Assembly (NCBI GenBank): GCA_029204225.1
Contig: CM055100.1
Location: 4,017,111-4,081,110, forward strand
DNA: 64,000 nucleotides
Direction: 5' to 3'
Source of the DNA: Diphasiastrum complanatum
Lineage: Eukaryota; Streptophyta; Lycopodiopsida; Lycopodiales; Lycopodiaceae
Made by a program: the position numbers and the translations under genes. Each line of letters begins with the position of its first letter. The first letter of the stretch is position 1. Below, piece by piece: positions 1 through 10,568 of the stretch. The notes beneath the pieces are model-generated. The model worked only from the letters and a program-made list of their open reading frames with translations. It did not search any database and was not told where the DNA came from.

Positions 1-219
1 TTTTGTAGAATTTAAATCTTTCTTTGTTATTGTTTTCTACATTCAACAGAAGATGAGAGATTGAAATAGTGCAAATCGTGCCAAATTCATGACGAGTTTG
101 CATGTGGGTCGTGTTGGTTATGTTGGCCTGAAAGACAATATGGTACACTTTGTAAATCTAAAGCTTATTGTTAAAGTTTTTGTAACATTATAAGTATGTA
201 ATTTCTTCTTTGATTTTGT

Positions 220-776
220 ACTAGGAAAAAGAGTTAGGATGAGAACCATAAGCCAAAGAGCTTTTTATCTGTGCACACACTTTCAAGGGAAGTAAAAACC
301 ATGGGGAGCTCAATGAATTTGCAAAGGAAAAAATGCAGGTATGTAGGTTTATTAAATAAAATTGTTTACACGATTCTAACAATATGTGATGTTTTGATTG
401 ACATTGCATTTGTTGTTCCAATTGCTAGAGTTTGGAGGAAATTGTAGGAGATGAGACTAGCAGTCCTCTAGATGATTACTTTGGAAAAGTAAATAGAGGA
501 CGTGTCCCAGGGTGCGGCCTTGGTGCAGCACTACCTGATCGAAGGCACAAATCTAACTAGGTTAGTATGGAGGAGGTTGACAAACTTGTGGACGCAAGGT
601 TGAATTCACAAGTAGAAGCAAAGGTGGAGTTAAAGATCAAAGAATTGCAAGAGAGTTTGATACGAATGCAAACTGAGATTCTTCGCATGACCCAAACCAC
701 ACCACAGCCTCTAGAGCCTCATGTATGCATGTGTATAGAAGATATTATTTTGTTGATTCAACTTAAAGATTTGTAG
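220..776 (+). pseudogene. En/Spm (CACTA)-like transposase C-terminal relic
   Basis: A frame running from about 430 to 776 reads as an acidic stretch, then DDYFGKVNRGRVPGCGLG, one TAG stop just before the Met at 567, then a Lys/Glu-rich coiled-coil-like tail. The FGK...RGRV.G.GLG pattern is what I know from plant Transposase_24/En-Spm-type proteins. Upstream, a short coding-like piece ends in AAAATGCAG followed by a GTATGT donor near 338, and a TTGCTAG acceptor lies near 428, so a small intron is possible. The in-frame stop and missing N-terminus make it a relic. Family assignment is moderate; a different plant transposon protein is possible. Confidence 0.45.
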
Positions 777-848
777 CTAACTCAAATCAACCATTTTTTT
801 TATAATATTCATTTAGGTGTTTCTTATGCACAAAAGTACAATGAAGGC

Positions 849-929
<81 letters not shown>
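849..929. repeat. (TG)n(GA)n compound microsatellite
   Basis: About 15 TG units pass directly into about 25 GA units. The Ser-Leu and Thr-His rich antisense frames here are translations of the repeat, not genes. Confidence 0.95.
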
Positions 930-932
<3 letters not shown>

Positions 933-1731
933 GGGGTATTCCCAACAAAGTGTAAATAAATGAAATCCTCCAATAAAATGTGTTGCGAGGGCATGGCATT
1001 TTGCGTGTATAAGCCCATGGCCCAATGAGCACGCAATTGAAGTTGTAAATAAAATAAACTTGACTTGGGCCTTGTAATTAAAATAAAACTAGAGGCCCAA
1101 TGTCATTTCTAGACTTAGAGATCACTTTTTAGAGTTGGGTCCAAATTGGGACTCACATGAATCTTGTGATTTCTAATGTACTTTTTGTGGACCCTTGGAT
1201 CAAGTTGGGTCCAAGATGAATGGTTAGAATCATTGTGAATATTAGCCAATAAGATTGAGGGGCAAGGGCCTTCCCCATTTTATACAAAGGCACCATTTGT
1301 ACACTATTTCCATGCTTAATGAGAAGGAGGAAACTCTACCATTTTTGGAAGAGAAGCATCCTCATTTGCTATTCACTACTTGATATTGCTCTTGGTTGTG
1401 TTTTCTATCGCTTTCTATTTCCATGTTTTATTGTTTGCCATAGTGAATGTTTTTCCATTAGCAAGCATAAGGAGCATTTGAGCTAACCTCCACCCTCACT
1501 CTCTTTCTCTTCTCTTCTCAATCTCTTCTTCTCCATCCCTTCCCTTCAACCAAAACTATGCTGAATGTTAGTGTAAAGGAGTAGAGTTAAAGAGGAGTGG
1601 TGAGTAGAGTTAAGGGAGAAAGTAGGAAATTAACTAAAAGTCACATCTATGCATAGTTAGACACCTCTCTAGTGATCTAACCTTCGTTGACAGGCGAAAG
1701 GGCTATACTACGAAAGATCTTCGACCCCACA
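930..1731 (+). mobile_element. Probable 5' LTR region of gypsy element 1 (left edge unresolved)
   Basis: No gene is seen here. The stretch lies immediately 5' of a primer-binding site and ends in ...CCCCACA, as an LTR should. It contains a promoter-like run with a TATA-like 'TTTTATACAAAGG' near 1279 and a pyrimidine-rich segment near 1490-1545. Because the matching 3' LTR is not in the window (the element is cut at 7208), the LTR start cannot be fixed; only its end at about 1731 is supported. Confidence 0.5.
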
Positions 1732-1732
1732 G

Positions 1733-1750
1733 TGGTGCCTTGGCCGGGGA
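1733..1750 (+). other. Retrotransposon primer-binding site (tRNA-Asp type)
   Basis: TGGTGCCTTGGCCGGGGA differs at few positions from the TGGCGCCGTTGCCGGGGA site complementary to tRNA-Asp that is typical of plant Athila/Tat-type Ty3/gypsy elements. It marks the LTR-to-internal boundary of the element whose gag-pol follows on the plus strand. Confidence 0.7.
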
Positions 1751-1781
1751 TAGGTTTCCACTAACCAGTTTAGTTGCATTT

Positions 1782-1958
1782 TAGCTATTTTCTTGCTTTT
1801 TAGAGTAGTTTAGGTAGATTTTTGGGAGTTTAGAGTTAGTTTTCTGTATTTTTTTTGTGTTTGGACTGTTAGCTATTTTCTTGCTTTTTAGAGTAGTTTA
1901 GGTAGATTTTTGGGAGTTTAGAGTTAGTTTTCTGTATTTTTTTTTGTGTTTGGACTGT
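1782..1958. repeat. Tandem 88-bp direct repeat in gypsy leader
   Basis: Two nearly perfect copies of a unit starting TAGCTATTTTCTTGC and ending TTGGACTGT are adjacent, at 1782-1869 and 1870-1958. They differ mainly in the length of a T run. They lie between the primer-binding site and gag. Confidence 0.9.
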
Positions 1959-2508
1959 TCATAGCTAGCGGAGGAGGTGTGAGAGGGTAGAGGAGGCCCT
2001 GAACAACCTCTAAGGGCTTGAAACCCAAACCAATCATCCAAAAAACTCAAAAAGAAACACACCAATCTACATTTTGGAGGGAAAAGAGCCAAAAAAAACT
2101 CATCAGATTTTTATATCTCCAGAATCAGTGGGAATTAACCCTTGCATGACTGGCAGCAGCTCCAGAGTACTGTCCCAGACCTTTTAGAAGCCTACGAGAG
2201 CTAGTTCCAAGCAAATTGTAAAAATTAGAGAAAAATCATAAAAAAAAAAATCAAAAAACCCTTTAAAAAATACAAAAAAATTCAAATCTTCATAGGAACT
2301 CTCGCAGAGCCCTCTGAAGTTCCATCTCAGTGAAACCAGGATACAGATATTAAGTGCCTATGCGAGAGTTCCCAGTGAAAAAAAAGACGGAAAAGTACCA
2401 GTGAACCCTCACAAACAGTGAAAATTTCAGTTCCAGTGGTCAAAAACTTTCACAGAGGATTTTGAAGTTCCATCTCAGTGAGACCAGGACACAGAAGAGC
2501 TTGCGAGA

Positions 2509-3255
2509 GTGAGTTTGATTTCAGTGAATTTGAGACTGACACATAGATTCTGCCATCTGTGCAATGCAACATCGCACGATACGGCATTTTTCCCGTTTAA
2601 CCCCAGGGTTGTTCAACAGAAGAGAAATCCTTATCAGACTTCTTATCCTTATCATCAAGGGGCACCTAACGTGGCACCAAGGTACGGCGCACCCAATCAA
2701 CCACAATGCATGGCCTTACCTGCTCCACCAGGGCCAGCCAATCAACAAGTGGCCCATGTAAACCTGACAGCAACAGAACAAGAATTGCAAATGTCACGTC
2801 AACCTGAGCAGCAGTAGTGGTACGGGCCAGATGAACCATTTATGGATCCTACCATAAATGAATATGTTTCGGCCTATGCAGCTCAAAGTCAACGTCAAGG
2901 TGGAAGAAATTACGACTGCTACGGGTGCGACGAGGGACACAAAATTGCAAAAACTCCCTACAAAGGACAATATACAACCTCCTGCCGGGATTGCAATTAT
3001 GGACATTGTTTCAAGAATTGTCCATTTAAACCTGGAACCAGTGCACCTCTTAACCTCATTGCCATACAGCAATCAGCAGTTCCAACTAGGATGCCATCGA
3101 AAGGACGACACGACTACGCTCCTGTGTTAGCTGTTACATGAGCACAGAAAAGGAAGGAAGTGGCTCCCTCACCACCACCATCGGTCACTGACGACCAACC
3201 CTCAACTTCAGCACCATATCCAAATGTGAGGGAAGAGAGAAGACAATACCAGAAA
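2509..3255 (+). pseudogene. gag: Ty3/gypsy gag (C-terminal, zinc-knuckle region)
   Basis: One frame runs 2509-3141 with a single TAG at 2815-2817. It is Pro/Gln/Tyr-rich, then has two degenerate zinc-knuckle-like clusters (CYGCDEGH and CRDCNYGHCFKNC, each one residue short of CX2CX4HX4C). Gag normally packages element RNA into virus-like particles. The position downstream of the primer site and upstream of protease/RT supports the call. The frame then stops and a MITE interrupts the sequence at 3262. Non-functional. Confidence 0.6.
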
Positions 3256-3261
3256 ATATTA

Positions 3262-3629
3262 GAGGAGTTCTAAATCCCAAAAAGACCCTTTGTAAAGATT
3301 TTTTTTATATTTTTTCTCAATTTTTTCTTACACATGGACCAATCAAAACACTCAAATTTGAAATCTACGTAACGTAACTTTTTGAATCCACATTTTGATT
3401 CCACACTAAAAATGGCATAACTTTTTAGTGGTAAGTCCGAATTTAGCAGAGTTTGGTGCATTGGAAAGCTCTCAACAAGGGCTTTCCTTTGATATGTTAT
3501 GTGACATAATCTTAAGTTACGATTGAAAAGTTATGGCAAGTCAAATTTATTAGTGTTATAATATTTTAATAATATAAACTACATCTTGCACGAATTCTTA
3601 AAGGGTCTTTTTGGAGCTCAAAACTCCTC
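3262..3629. mobile_element. MITE with about 36-bp terminal inverted repeats inside gag
   Basis: The left end GAGGAGTTCTAAATCCC... continuing AAAAAGACCCTTTG pairs with the right end ...AAGGGTCTTTTTGGAGC continuing TCAAAACTCCTC over about 36 bp with few mismatches. A TA dinucleotide flanks both ends (3260-3261 and 3630-3631), the target duplication expected of Tc1/mariner (Stowaway-like) elements. There is no coding capacity in the 368-bp body. Gag-like sequence resumes on the right, so this is an insertion. Confidence 0.75.
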
Positions 3630-3639
3630 TAATGTAAGA

Positions 3640-4876
3640 CACTTGGTACAAAAATCACAAGAGGAGGAAAAAGAGCAAGAATGAAACAATCCCACAGAAC
3701 CTCCAGTCGGAGTCGAACGGGATCCACAAATAGGCTCACCACTGCGCACTGATCAAAATGATCGGTTGCACCAACATGAACCACCTTTTCACATGGTCGA
3801 GCTTGAGGAACCATGCACTGAAAGGCTCACACTCTTGCTGTCAAGCCACGTTAGTTTACCCCTCGGGGAACTACTGCGGATTGCACCACAAGCAAAAAGC
3901 CTTTTATCTGAATGAGCCAAGGCGAATGAGAACCCAGTAGCGCCTGAGCCCATCTATTGTGCGGGCTATGATGTAACAAGTAACGTCCTCCACATCGGAG
4001 CAACATGGAAAAGTGAGGAACACAACATCACTTTGCCAATCACACAGAAGAGATACGAGGAAGAGGCGGTAGTGGTAGATCGAGGATCAGGGGTCAATCT
4101 GATCTCCACTACTTTGTACGAAAAAAGGGGATTACAAGGATTGAAGCCAGCTAGATTCGCCATCAAGCTAGCATGGTGAAACCAAAAGGTATAGTTGCTG
4201 ATATTCCCGTAAAGATAGCAGGCATGCAGTATGTGATTACTTTTGTGGTCATGGATATACCTGAATCTCCATCTGCATACCGTATTTTACTAGGAAGACC
4301 ATGGTTGAGGGTTGCACAAGTAGTACACAACTAGGGTACATGAAAACTCACCTTCGAGAATAGAGAACAGGTTGTAAAGGTAGATCCAACCACATCGGCG
4401 GTGAGACCTATTGCACCCAAAGCTGATGACGGATCATCCACGACAGATCATACGATTGACCACCCAAGGCTAGCCAAGGGAGGTCACTATCATTCAGAGA
4501 CGGAGGTCATGAGATGGACGGATGCATTAGCAACTATTGACTGTCAGGCATGTCAATATGAGATCCAAAACTGAGTACATCTTCACCCAAATGTTACACT
4601 ATGGACACACCAATCACATTTGGAGTGAATATGGTAAACGTAGCATGGCTGTTAGCAGAGCCGATTGAGAACCCAGTGGACAATGATCTAGTCCCTTGGC
4701 AACATGCACTAACTTATAATAAGGAGATTGAGCTGACTGATGAACAAGTCCTACACCACATGGACCCAGATCGTTACGGAACCAAGAAGGTACTAGCTCA
4801 ACTACCACAAAGGTCTGCTATGGTGAAAGTCTCAAGAATCGAACCACCCAAGGCACCTACGAATAAGAAGAATTAG
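3640..4876 (+). pseudogene. Ty3/gypsy aspartic protease and flanking polyprotein
   Basis: Around 4072-4115 the sequence reads VVVDRGSGVNLIS, a retropepsin active-site segment in which the usual D-S/G-G has become D-R-G. About 70 codons later comes the conserved ILLGRPWL segment near 4285-4310, as in plant gypsy proteases. Frames shift and stops occur, e.g. just after AQVVHN near 4333 and within the strand after AIKLAW. A 91-codon open stretch at 4601-4876 is linker between protease and RT. The enzyme would have cleaved the Gag-Pol polyprotein; this copy cannot. Confidence 0.6.
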
Positions 4877-4897
4877 TTGAAACAATGCTACAACTAG

Positions 4898-6435
4898 GTG
4901 ATCCGATGGAGTGACCTACCCGAAGAGGCAATAGCTACAGTAGACGTTGATATTCGCATCCATGAGGCGAATGTCACAGCAGTCCCAAAGAAAGACAACA
5001 AGGATGAACCCATCAAAATGACAAAGAAGAGCAAGAAGAAGGGGTTGGATTTCTTGAAGTCAAACAAGTTGGACTCAGGTACAGCATCATCTTTTACACA
5101 GGTGACAGAAAATAAAAAAATGACCAGTCGGGCCAAGATCAATATGCTGAAAAAGGAATCTCGACGAGCTCCAGTTCATGAGATGCCTGATACTTTCAAG
5201 AATTTTACATTGGACGACATGGTAATCATGATGCCGCAAGCCCAACGAGAACCTGATCAAAGTCAGGCACCAGCGGAACAAGTCTTCAAGGGACCTGCGC
5301 GAACACAGTCGATGAATCTTGCGGAACCAGGAGAAGAAGAAAGGATAGTGCATGTGGGAGAGCAGTTAACACCCACGCAGTTTAAGAGACTACGATCCTT
5401 GTTGGTGGAATATAAAGACTGTTTTGCCTGGAGCTATAGTGATCTAAAGGGCATTCCGCCAACAGTAGTCCAGCACACCATACCTTTGGTGGACGGAGGA
5501 GTTCCCAAGGTAAGTCGTTACTACCGCTGCAACCCGAATTATACAGAACTGATCAAACAAGAGTTGCAGAAACTTATGGATGCAGATTTCATTTACGAAA
5601 TCGAACACACGGAATGGGTATTGTCGATAGTTATAGTACCCAAGAAGAATGGCAAAATGCATATCTGTGTGAATCTGAAGGCACTTAATGCAGTCACCAA
5701 GAAGGACCATTTTCCTTTACCATTTATGAAAAGTGTCCTCGATAGATAGCTGGCGACGAAGCCTACAGTTTTATGGACGGCTTCAGCGGCTACAACCAGG
5801 TGAAAATAGCCCCCCAGGACCAGCACAAGACAACATTCGCCATGGAATGGAGAACTTATGCCTATAAAGTGATGCCATTCAAAATTTACAATGCCCCAAG
5901 CACTTTCCAGCGAGTCACACAGGCGGCATTCAAAGATTATTTGCAAAAATTGATGGAGATTTTCTTGGATGATCTGTGCATGCATGGACCAGATTCAGAA
6001 CACTTATCCAATTTGGAGAAGGTGCTACAAAAATGCTGCGAATACCAGATCTCTCTGAATCCAGAAAAATGTCAATTCTGGGTGACACATGGCTTGATAC
6101 TCGGCCATATAGTGTCAAGACACGGGATCACCACAGATCTATCAAAGATCAGGATCATTGTTGATCTACCACCACCGGGGACGATCCGCGAGGTCTACAT
6201 TTTCATAGGTCATGCTAACTATTATAGGATCTTCATTCTTGATTTTGCGGAGTTAGCCAGACCAATTTACAAGCTCACAACGGATCCACATTGGAATGAG
6301 GAAGCTCTAAAGGCTTTCCAGAAGATTAAGGATGCATTGGTTTCAGCACCAATCCTACGACCACCCAATTGGTCCATTGAGTTCCACGTGCATACGGACC
6401 CATCGAAGTATGCAGTTGGAGCAATCTTAACCTAG
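4898..6435 (+). pseudogene. Ty3/gypsy reverse transcriptase (element 1)
   Basis: Two overlapping frames cover the RT. The first (to 5749) holds the linker, the conserved FAWSYSDLKGIPP, the IVPKKNGKMHICVNLKALN finger segment and the HFPLPF motif. It stops after LDR, then a frameshift leads to the second frame (from 5773) beginning MDGFSGYNQVK, with the catalytic segment FLDDLCMHG near 5965 (normally F-x-D-D) and the ILGHIVS and LRP.NW segments of the thumb/connection. The frameshift between 5740 and 5773 and a TAG at 6433-6435 inactivate it. Order and motifs are typical of plant Athila/Tat-like Ty3/gypsy elements. Confidence 0.9.
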
Positions 6436-6770
6436 CCAGGTGAATACAAAAAGGATTTTCCAATCCAATTTGCAAGCCGACAGCTCAGTGATACCAAAAT
6501 GAATTATTCAGCCACAGAGCGAGAAGCACTGGCAATGATCTATGCGGTAAGAAGTTTTGACACTATTTGATGGCCACACATTTTGCTTTTTATACGGACC
6601 ATCAACCCTTGCTATATCTCGTTAATAAAACTTGCAACACTGGGAGAATCACCAGATGGCTCCTGTTGTTGTTGGAATTTAATTTTCAAATAGTAGTTTG
6701 CAAGGGAAAACAACACTACATGGCAGATCATGTGTCATGAATCAAGGGAAAGGAGATTGCAACCCAACCC
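6436..6770 (+). pseudogene. Ty3/gypsy RNase H (element 1)
   Basis: Directly in frame after the TAG at 6435, the sequence reads PIQFASRQL, then NYSATEREALAMIYAVR and YTDHQPLLYLVNK, the usual RNase H segments of Ty3/gypsy elements. An in-frame TGA at 6568 and another at about 6737 interrupt it. RNase H removes the RNA strand during reverse transcription. Confidence 0.75.
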
Positions 6771-6779
6771 GATGATGAG

Positions 6780-7208
6780 ATGGCAGATGCTGCCTTATTT
6801 TATGTGGATATAGTACCAGAATGGGTTGCCAACATTGTTGAATATCTAATGCGGGGCCAACCAGACAAATCACTACCGAAGGTGGAACAGCGAAAATTGA
6901 TCTTGAAAGCTAGACCTTATCAGCTGATTGCTAGCCAGTTGTACCGAAGAGGTCCAGACGAAATTCTTTGGTGGTGTATTCTTCCTCATGAGACCACCCA
7001 GATCATTTTGTTTTCACATGAGGGCATGGGTGGAGGTCATTTTGCATCTGACATTACCGTTCGCAAGATCCTACAATCAGGATGTTGGTGGCCAACGATT
7101 CATAAAGACACAGAGGAATACTTGAAAAAGTGCGATGTGTGCCAAAGGACAAGAAGACCAACGAGATTGAACTATGATCTACTGCACCCAGTCTTAGCCC
7201 ATGCATCG
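6780..7208 (+). pseudogene. Ty3/gypsy integrase N-terminal part, truncated at 7208
   Basis: An open frame contains SHEGMGGGHFA and CDVCQR, the His and Cys pairs of the HHCC zinc-binding domain, with the conserved QSGCWWPT between them. It ends abruptly after RPTRLNYDLLHP, just where the catalytic D,D-35-E core should begin. From 7209 the sequence is that of the 3.15-kb duplicated block, so the rest of integrase and the 3' LTR are absent from this copy. Confidence 0.85.
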
Positions 7209-7309
7209 CGAAATAGCCATGGTCGAAGGGCCTATGCAAAGTGTCCCATTTTGATAAAGCAAGATGTTTGCTTTTGTTGTTATGTAAAAATAAATGGTAG
7301 AAGTTCTTA

Positions 7310-8836
7310 ACATAATGGAAAACAATATCCTAGACCACTTCATAAGCAACTTAGATTTGTGATGGACTAAGAACAAAAAAACACATTTATTTACCCAACT
7401 TGATTGTTTAGTTCTTTTCTTGTAGGGTTTTCTTGCAGGAGCTGAGTTACTTGTACATAGCCAAGGTTATGTCTTAATTACTTATTATAGTTTCTTCCAG
7501 AAGAGAATAAGTCTAATAGCTTGTCATTAGGTTGAGTCTGTCATAACCCTAGCTTATAACAAGCTCCTCTAGAAAGTGAATCAAAATATATATTCCACTC
7601 CAAAGAGAGTCAAATCCACATTTTGAAGTAATTCATTTGAAGGATAGGCCAACTAAACATATTTAACTAATCCAATTTAGAGATTTTGGCATTATAACAT
7701 ATAATATTTTAATTATTGACAAAGGAAATAAGGTTTTTTTTCCCGTTTCACATAATTGAAAATAGAGAATTCAAATATAGACACCAACTAACTTGAGAGA
7801 ACATAGGGGCCCATCCATAAAGGGATTGCTAAATAATTGGTTGGACATGCTTCCAAGAGTAGCCCTAGCCCCTCAATTGGAATTGATGCATTGACAATGG
7901 TAGTTCCATTGTATTTTTTAAATAGTCATAAGAATCTCAAACTATCAACTAATGTATGTGCTAGACTAGATATGCAAACCGTGACAATTTTATTAGAAAT
8001 GAATTGAAGATGAGCCAAATCGCTCCTCAAGTGTTATTGATGCATGGCTAGGCCATGCCTTAACTGACGGCTAGAAACTACCAATCAATCAGATTTTAGC
8101 CTAATATATAGAAGTACATCCATTTTAAAATCTAGTTTGGAGACCACCAATACCTAGCACATCATAACACTTGGAAGTGGATCTCTATGAAAGAAGTCTT
8201 ATCTTGGTTGTGGTAAGCATGTATGAGGTTAGATTGGCTAAGTTGATTTGAGGGGGAATGTGAAAGATTACGCAAATGCCAACTCAGGCTAATGCCATAT
8301 TGTTAAAGATTTGCAAAATGGCAACTTAGACCATTTTTTTCTATGAATTTAATTGGCTGTAATTTTCAAAATCTTGAAAGTACATGGGCCTGGTGCATCT
8401 AATCTTGAAAATACTAACTTTCACACCAATGGAATCATTAACAAAATTTTAAAAATAATTTTTTCCAATTTGTACACCATTACTAATGCTCTACAACACT
8501 ACTTGCCAATATATCCTTACAATGCCAGTTCAAATAGCCATTATTCAGTTCATAATACATAAATGATAAAAGCATGATCTAAATTGTGACAATCTTCTAC
8601 CAGCCTTTCTAGTCAACTTCAGCATGAATGGACGTGCTTTAAATTGAGCACGTATGGCGTGCTTTGTGTTTCATTATCATCTAAAGGAGGTGCTTCCTCT
8701 AGATCTCGATTCTCCATTACAGTGCACTGTCATAGCAATCACCGTTGCAAATTTTACAAAATCTCCTATTCCCTGAAGCACATTAGCAAAGTATTCTCAA
8801 TCCCAATCCAAGCATCTAGTGATGTGTGTGTATATG

Positions 8837-8879
<43 letters not shown>

Positions 8880-9150
8880 CCATGGAACGAGCTCAATGAA
8901 TCCAATAATATGATATGAGATAGAGTGGAATTCGCACTTTAGAAAGAAGTCTGAATGAGCCACTGCAATTCCTGTATCATTTTCTGTAGTGTACTTACAA
9001 GCTTCTATCAGGGAGAAGCAAGCAGCTCTAGTTTTTCGACTCAGAATAGATGCAGAAGCATTCGCAAAGGGATGCTGGGTCTGAATGAGTGACTGCTTGC
9101 TCCTGACAAAGCTGATCGGTTAGTCCGTTAGTGAGATTTAGGCCATCGCA
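7310..9150. other. Gene-free left half of duplicated block
   Basis: No coding sequence is recognised. It holds the segment 7785-8115 that recurs at 15850-16268 and 17328-17668, and a (TA)n microsatellite at 8838-8877 that recurs, longer, at 18383-18433. It may contain the promoter of the gene that follows, but no clear signal stands out. Confidence 0.6.
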
Positions 9151-9161
9151 ATTTTGTGATA

Positions 9162-10330
9162 ATGGCTTTGTCTCCGGACAATTGTTGTTCTCCTGCAGTA
9201 ACGGTATACCACGTAAAAAGCGACGGTTTGATGCTGCCTTACGAACGTAGCCTTGGAATTGCAATCATCAAAGCAGTTATACATGGAAAATGTTTTTTAC
9301 AAGCTGGATTCGTGGAACAAGAAGCGTCAATTGATTTGAAAAGAATGAAACAGATGAATGGCATCACCAAAGAAGAGGAGGAAATTGTTTTTCGGGTTCC
9401 ATGGAATCCAAAAATGATCGCATTTGTTACTACGAAAAGCGACGAAGCTCTACGCCGCAAGGTACTTAAAGCTAAGAGCACTAATTTAACACAGCTGTTT
9501 ACACAGCTTTAGGCAAAGTTGCCAAAGTATTTATTGTACCTATGGAAGGAAATGACCAAGTGGTTACTATGCAGGTGCTTGGCATGGTACTCGGAGAACT
9601 TAGACAAGAAGGCCATCTGAGGAAGATAATCGAATCGAGATTAGCCAACAAAGCGGATGATCAGCTTTTGAAATTCGTCTCTGATAGATTCAATCCTTAT
9701 CTTACACCGGAGCAACCCATGTATATGAATTTCATGAATTCACTAGATGACGCTGCCCAGCTTGATTCGAAAGGCTTAGGTAAGAATGAAGTATATATAT
9801 TGATCGGAAATGTTAAATGTGCTGGCTGCTATTAAAATACATGATAGAAAAATCTCACTCCAAAATTATTCGTATCCTGTTGAGGACAGCATGATCAGTG
9901 AAAGATTTGTGTTTCACTGAAAGATTTCTCACATTGTGCAGAAAACCTCCTTAACACAAGAAAGCTAGACGGTTTTGGAGACGTTTCAAATGATCTCATG
10001 TTGCTGGGCTCCCACGGAACCAACCATGAATCGATGGATAAAACCTTGGAGATGGGAATGGATCCTTCCTTGAGGAAAAACGGTGCCCATTGGTTCTCCA
10101 CTTCTCCTTCTTGTAGCATGCTCTACACTATCCTTAAAACTCCGTTGATGAAAATTGCAGTGATCAAAGAAAATGTCCATGGGAAACTTGTAGTCTTCCT
10201 GCTGATCAACAATGAGCTCCAATTAATAGGATATTCTGATCAAGGTATTTTAGCGGTATCGTCTATCAATAATCAGCTGCCAATTGGAGAATTAACCCTC
10301 AACTTGCTCCGAAGTCCATATGGCTGTTGA
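9162..10330 (+). pseudogene. Unknown multi-exon gene, copy 1; possible ADP-ribosyltransferase-like C-terminal domain
   Basis: I do not recognise the family. ATG at 9162 opens a frame (MALSPDNCC...) to 9512. A 2-base excess in the ACACAG context near 9507-9516 shifts the frame, which then continues ALGKVAKVFIVPMEGND and runs to 9779. A good GT donor follows (TTAG|GTAAGA), and an AG acceptor at 9941 rejoins the frame exactly (SKGL|E|NLLNTRKLDGFG), predicting a 162-bp intron. The last exon reads LLGSHGTNHESMDKTLEMGM then FSTSPSCSMLYT; an H-G-T with a following S-T-S resembles the donor-site loop of ADP-ribosyltransferase folds, but no catalytic Glu context is clear. The shared 2-base shift suggests it was already damaged before duplication. 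Confidence 0.5.
9780..9941 (+). other. Predicted intron in duplicated gene, copy 1
   Basis: GTAAGA at the left end, GTGCAG at the right end, and exact preservation of the reading frame across the join (one base left over from the upstream exon, two taken from the downstream exon). At copy 2 the same donor is present but the acceptor reads GAAG and an extra T follows, so the joined frame would break. Confidence 0.55.
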
Positions 10331-10568
10331 TATCCTTTCTCAACTAATTGCTGCCAAAATCAAGCTATCATGCTTTGAGAGGAAGCTGAAGAAACAAAGT
10401 GTTTCTATTACCAAAGCTCTACTAGCTCTCCACTACCAACCTGACAAAAATGAAAAACTCAAAGACGAAATGTTTGCGAACAACACGAACAACAAGAGAA
10501 GGTCAAACGACGTGAAACAAAAATGTTCGCGAATCGAAAGGACCAGGAAGATCAAACAAGTATCGTGA
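10320..10568 (+). CDS. Lys-rich reading frame across the right edge of duplication copy 1
   Basis: An 82-codon frame starts at an ATG inside the duplicated block and crosses its right edge at 10357 into single-copy sequence. The part past the edge is Lys/Arg/Asn-rich (e.g. NTNNKRRSND). It is out of frame with the preceding domain (which ends ...SPYGC-stop at 10330). It could be the next exon of the gene, joined without an intron, or a chance frame. No family recognised. Confidence 0.25.
   Translation: MAVDILSQLIAAKIKLSCFERKLKKQSVSITKALLALHYQPDKNEKLKDEMFANNTNNKRRSNDVKQKCSRIERTRKIKQVS

Larger units (their letters stand above)
7209..10357 (+). repeat. Segmental duplication, copy 1 (3.15 kb)
   Basis: From CGAAATAGCCATGGTCG at 7209 to CTAATTGCTGCCAA at 10357 the sequence matches 16754-19907 almost base for base, with scattered substitutions and small indels. 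The block carries a gene-free left half (7209-9150) including an AT microsatellite, and a right half with a damaged gene. Copy 1 is joined on the left to the broken gypsy integrase and on the right to a Lys-rich reading frame not present at copy 2. Confidence 0.95.

Noticed and set aside
787-1036. Minus-strand frames rich in Ser-Leu and Thr-His
   Set aside because: They are translations of the TG/GA microsatellite; the same applies to similar frames at 21111-21354, 35287-36022, 37314-37505, 41174-41416, 44661-44903, 45322-45537 and 57687-58115.
9028-9264. Minus-strand frames opposite the duplicated gene
   Set aside because: They are shadows of the plus-strand exons; the plus strand has the splice signals and conserved motif pattern.
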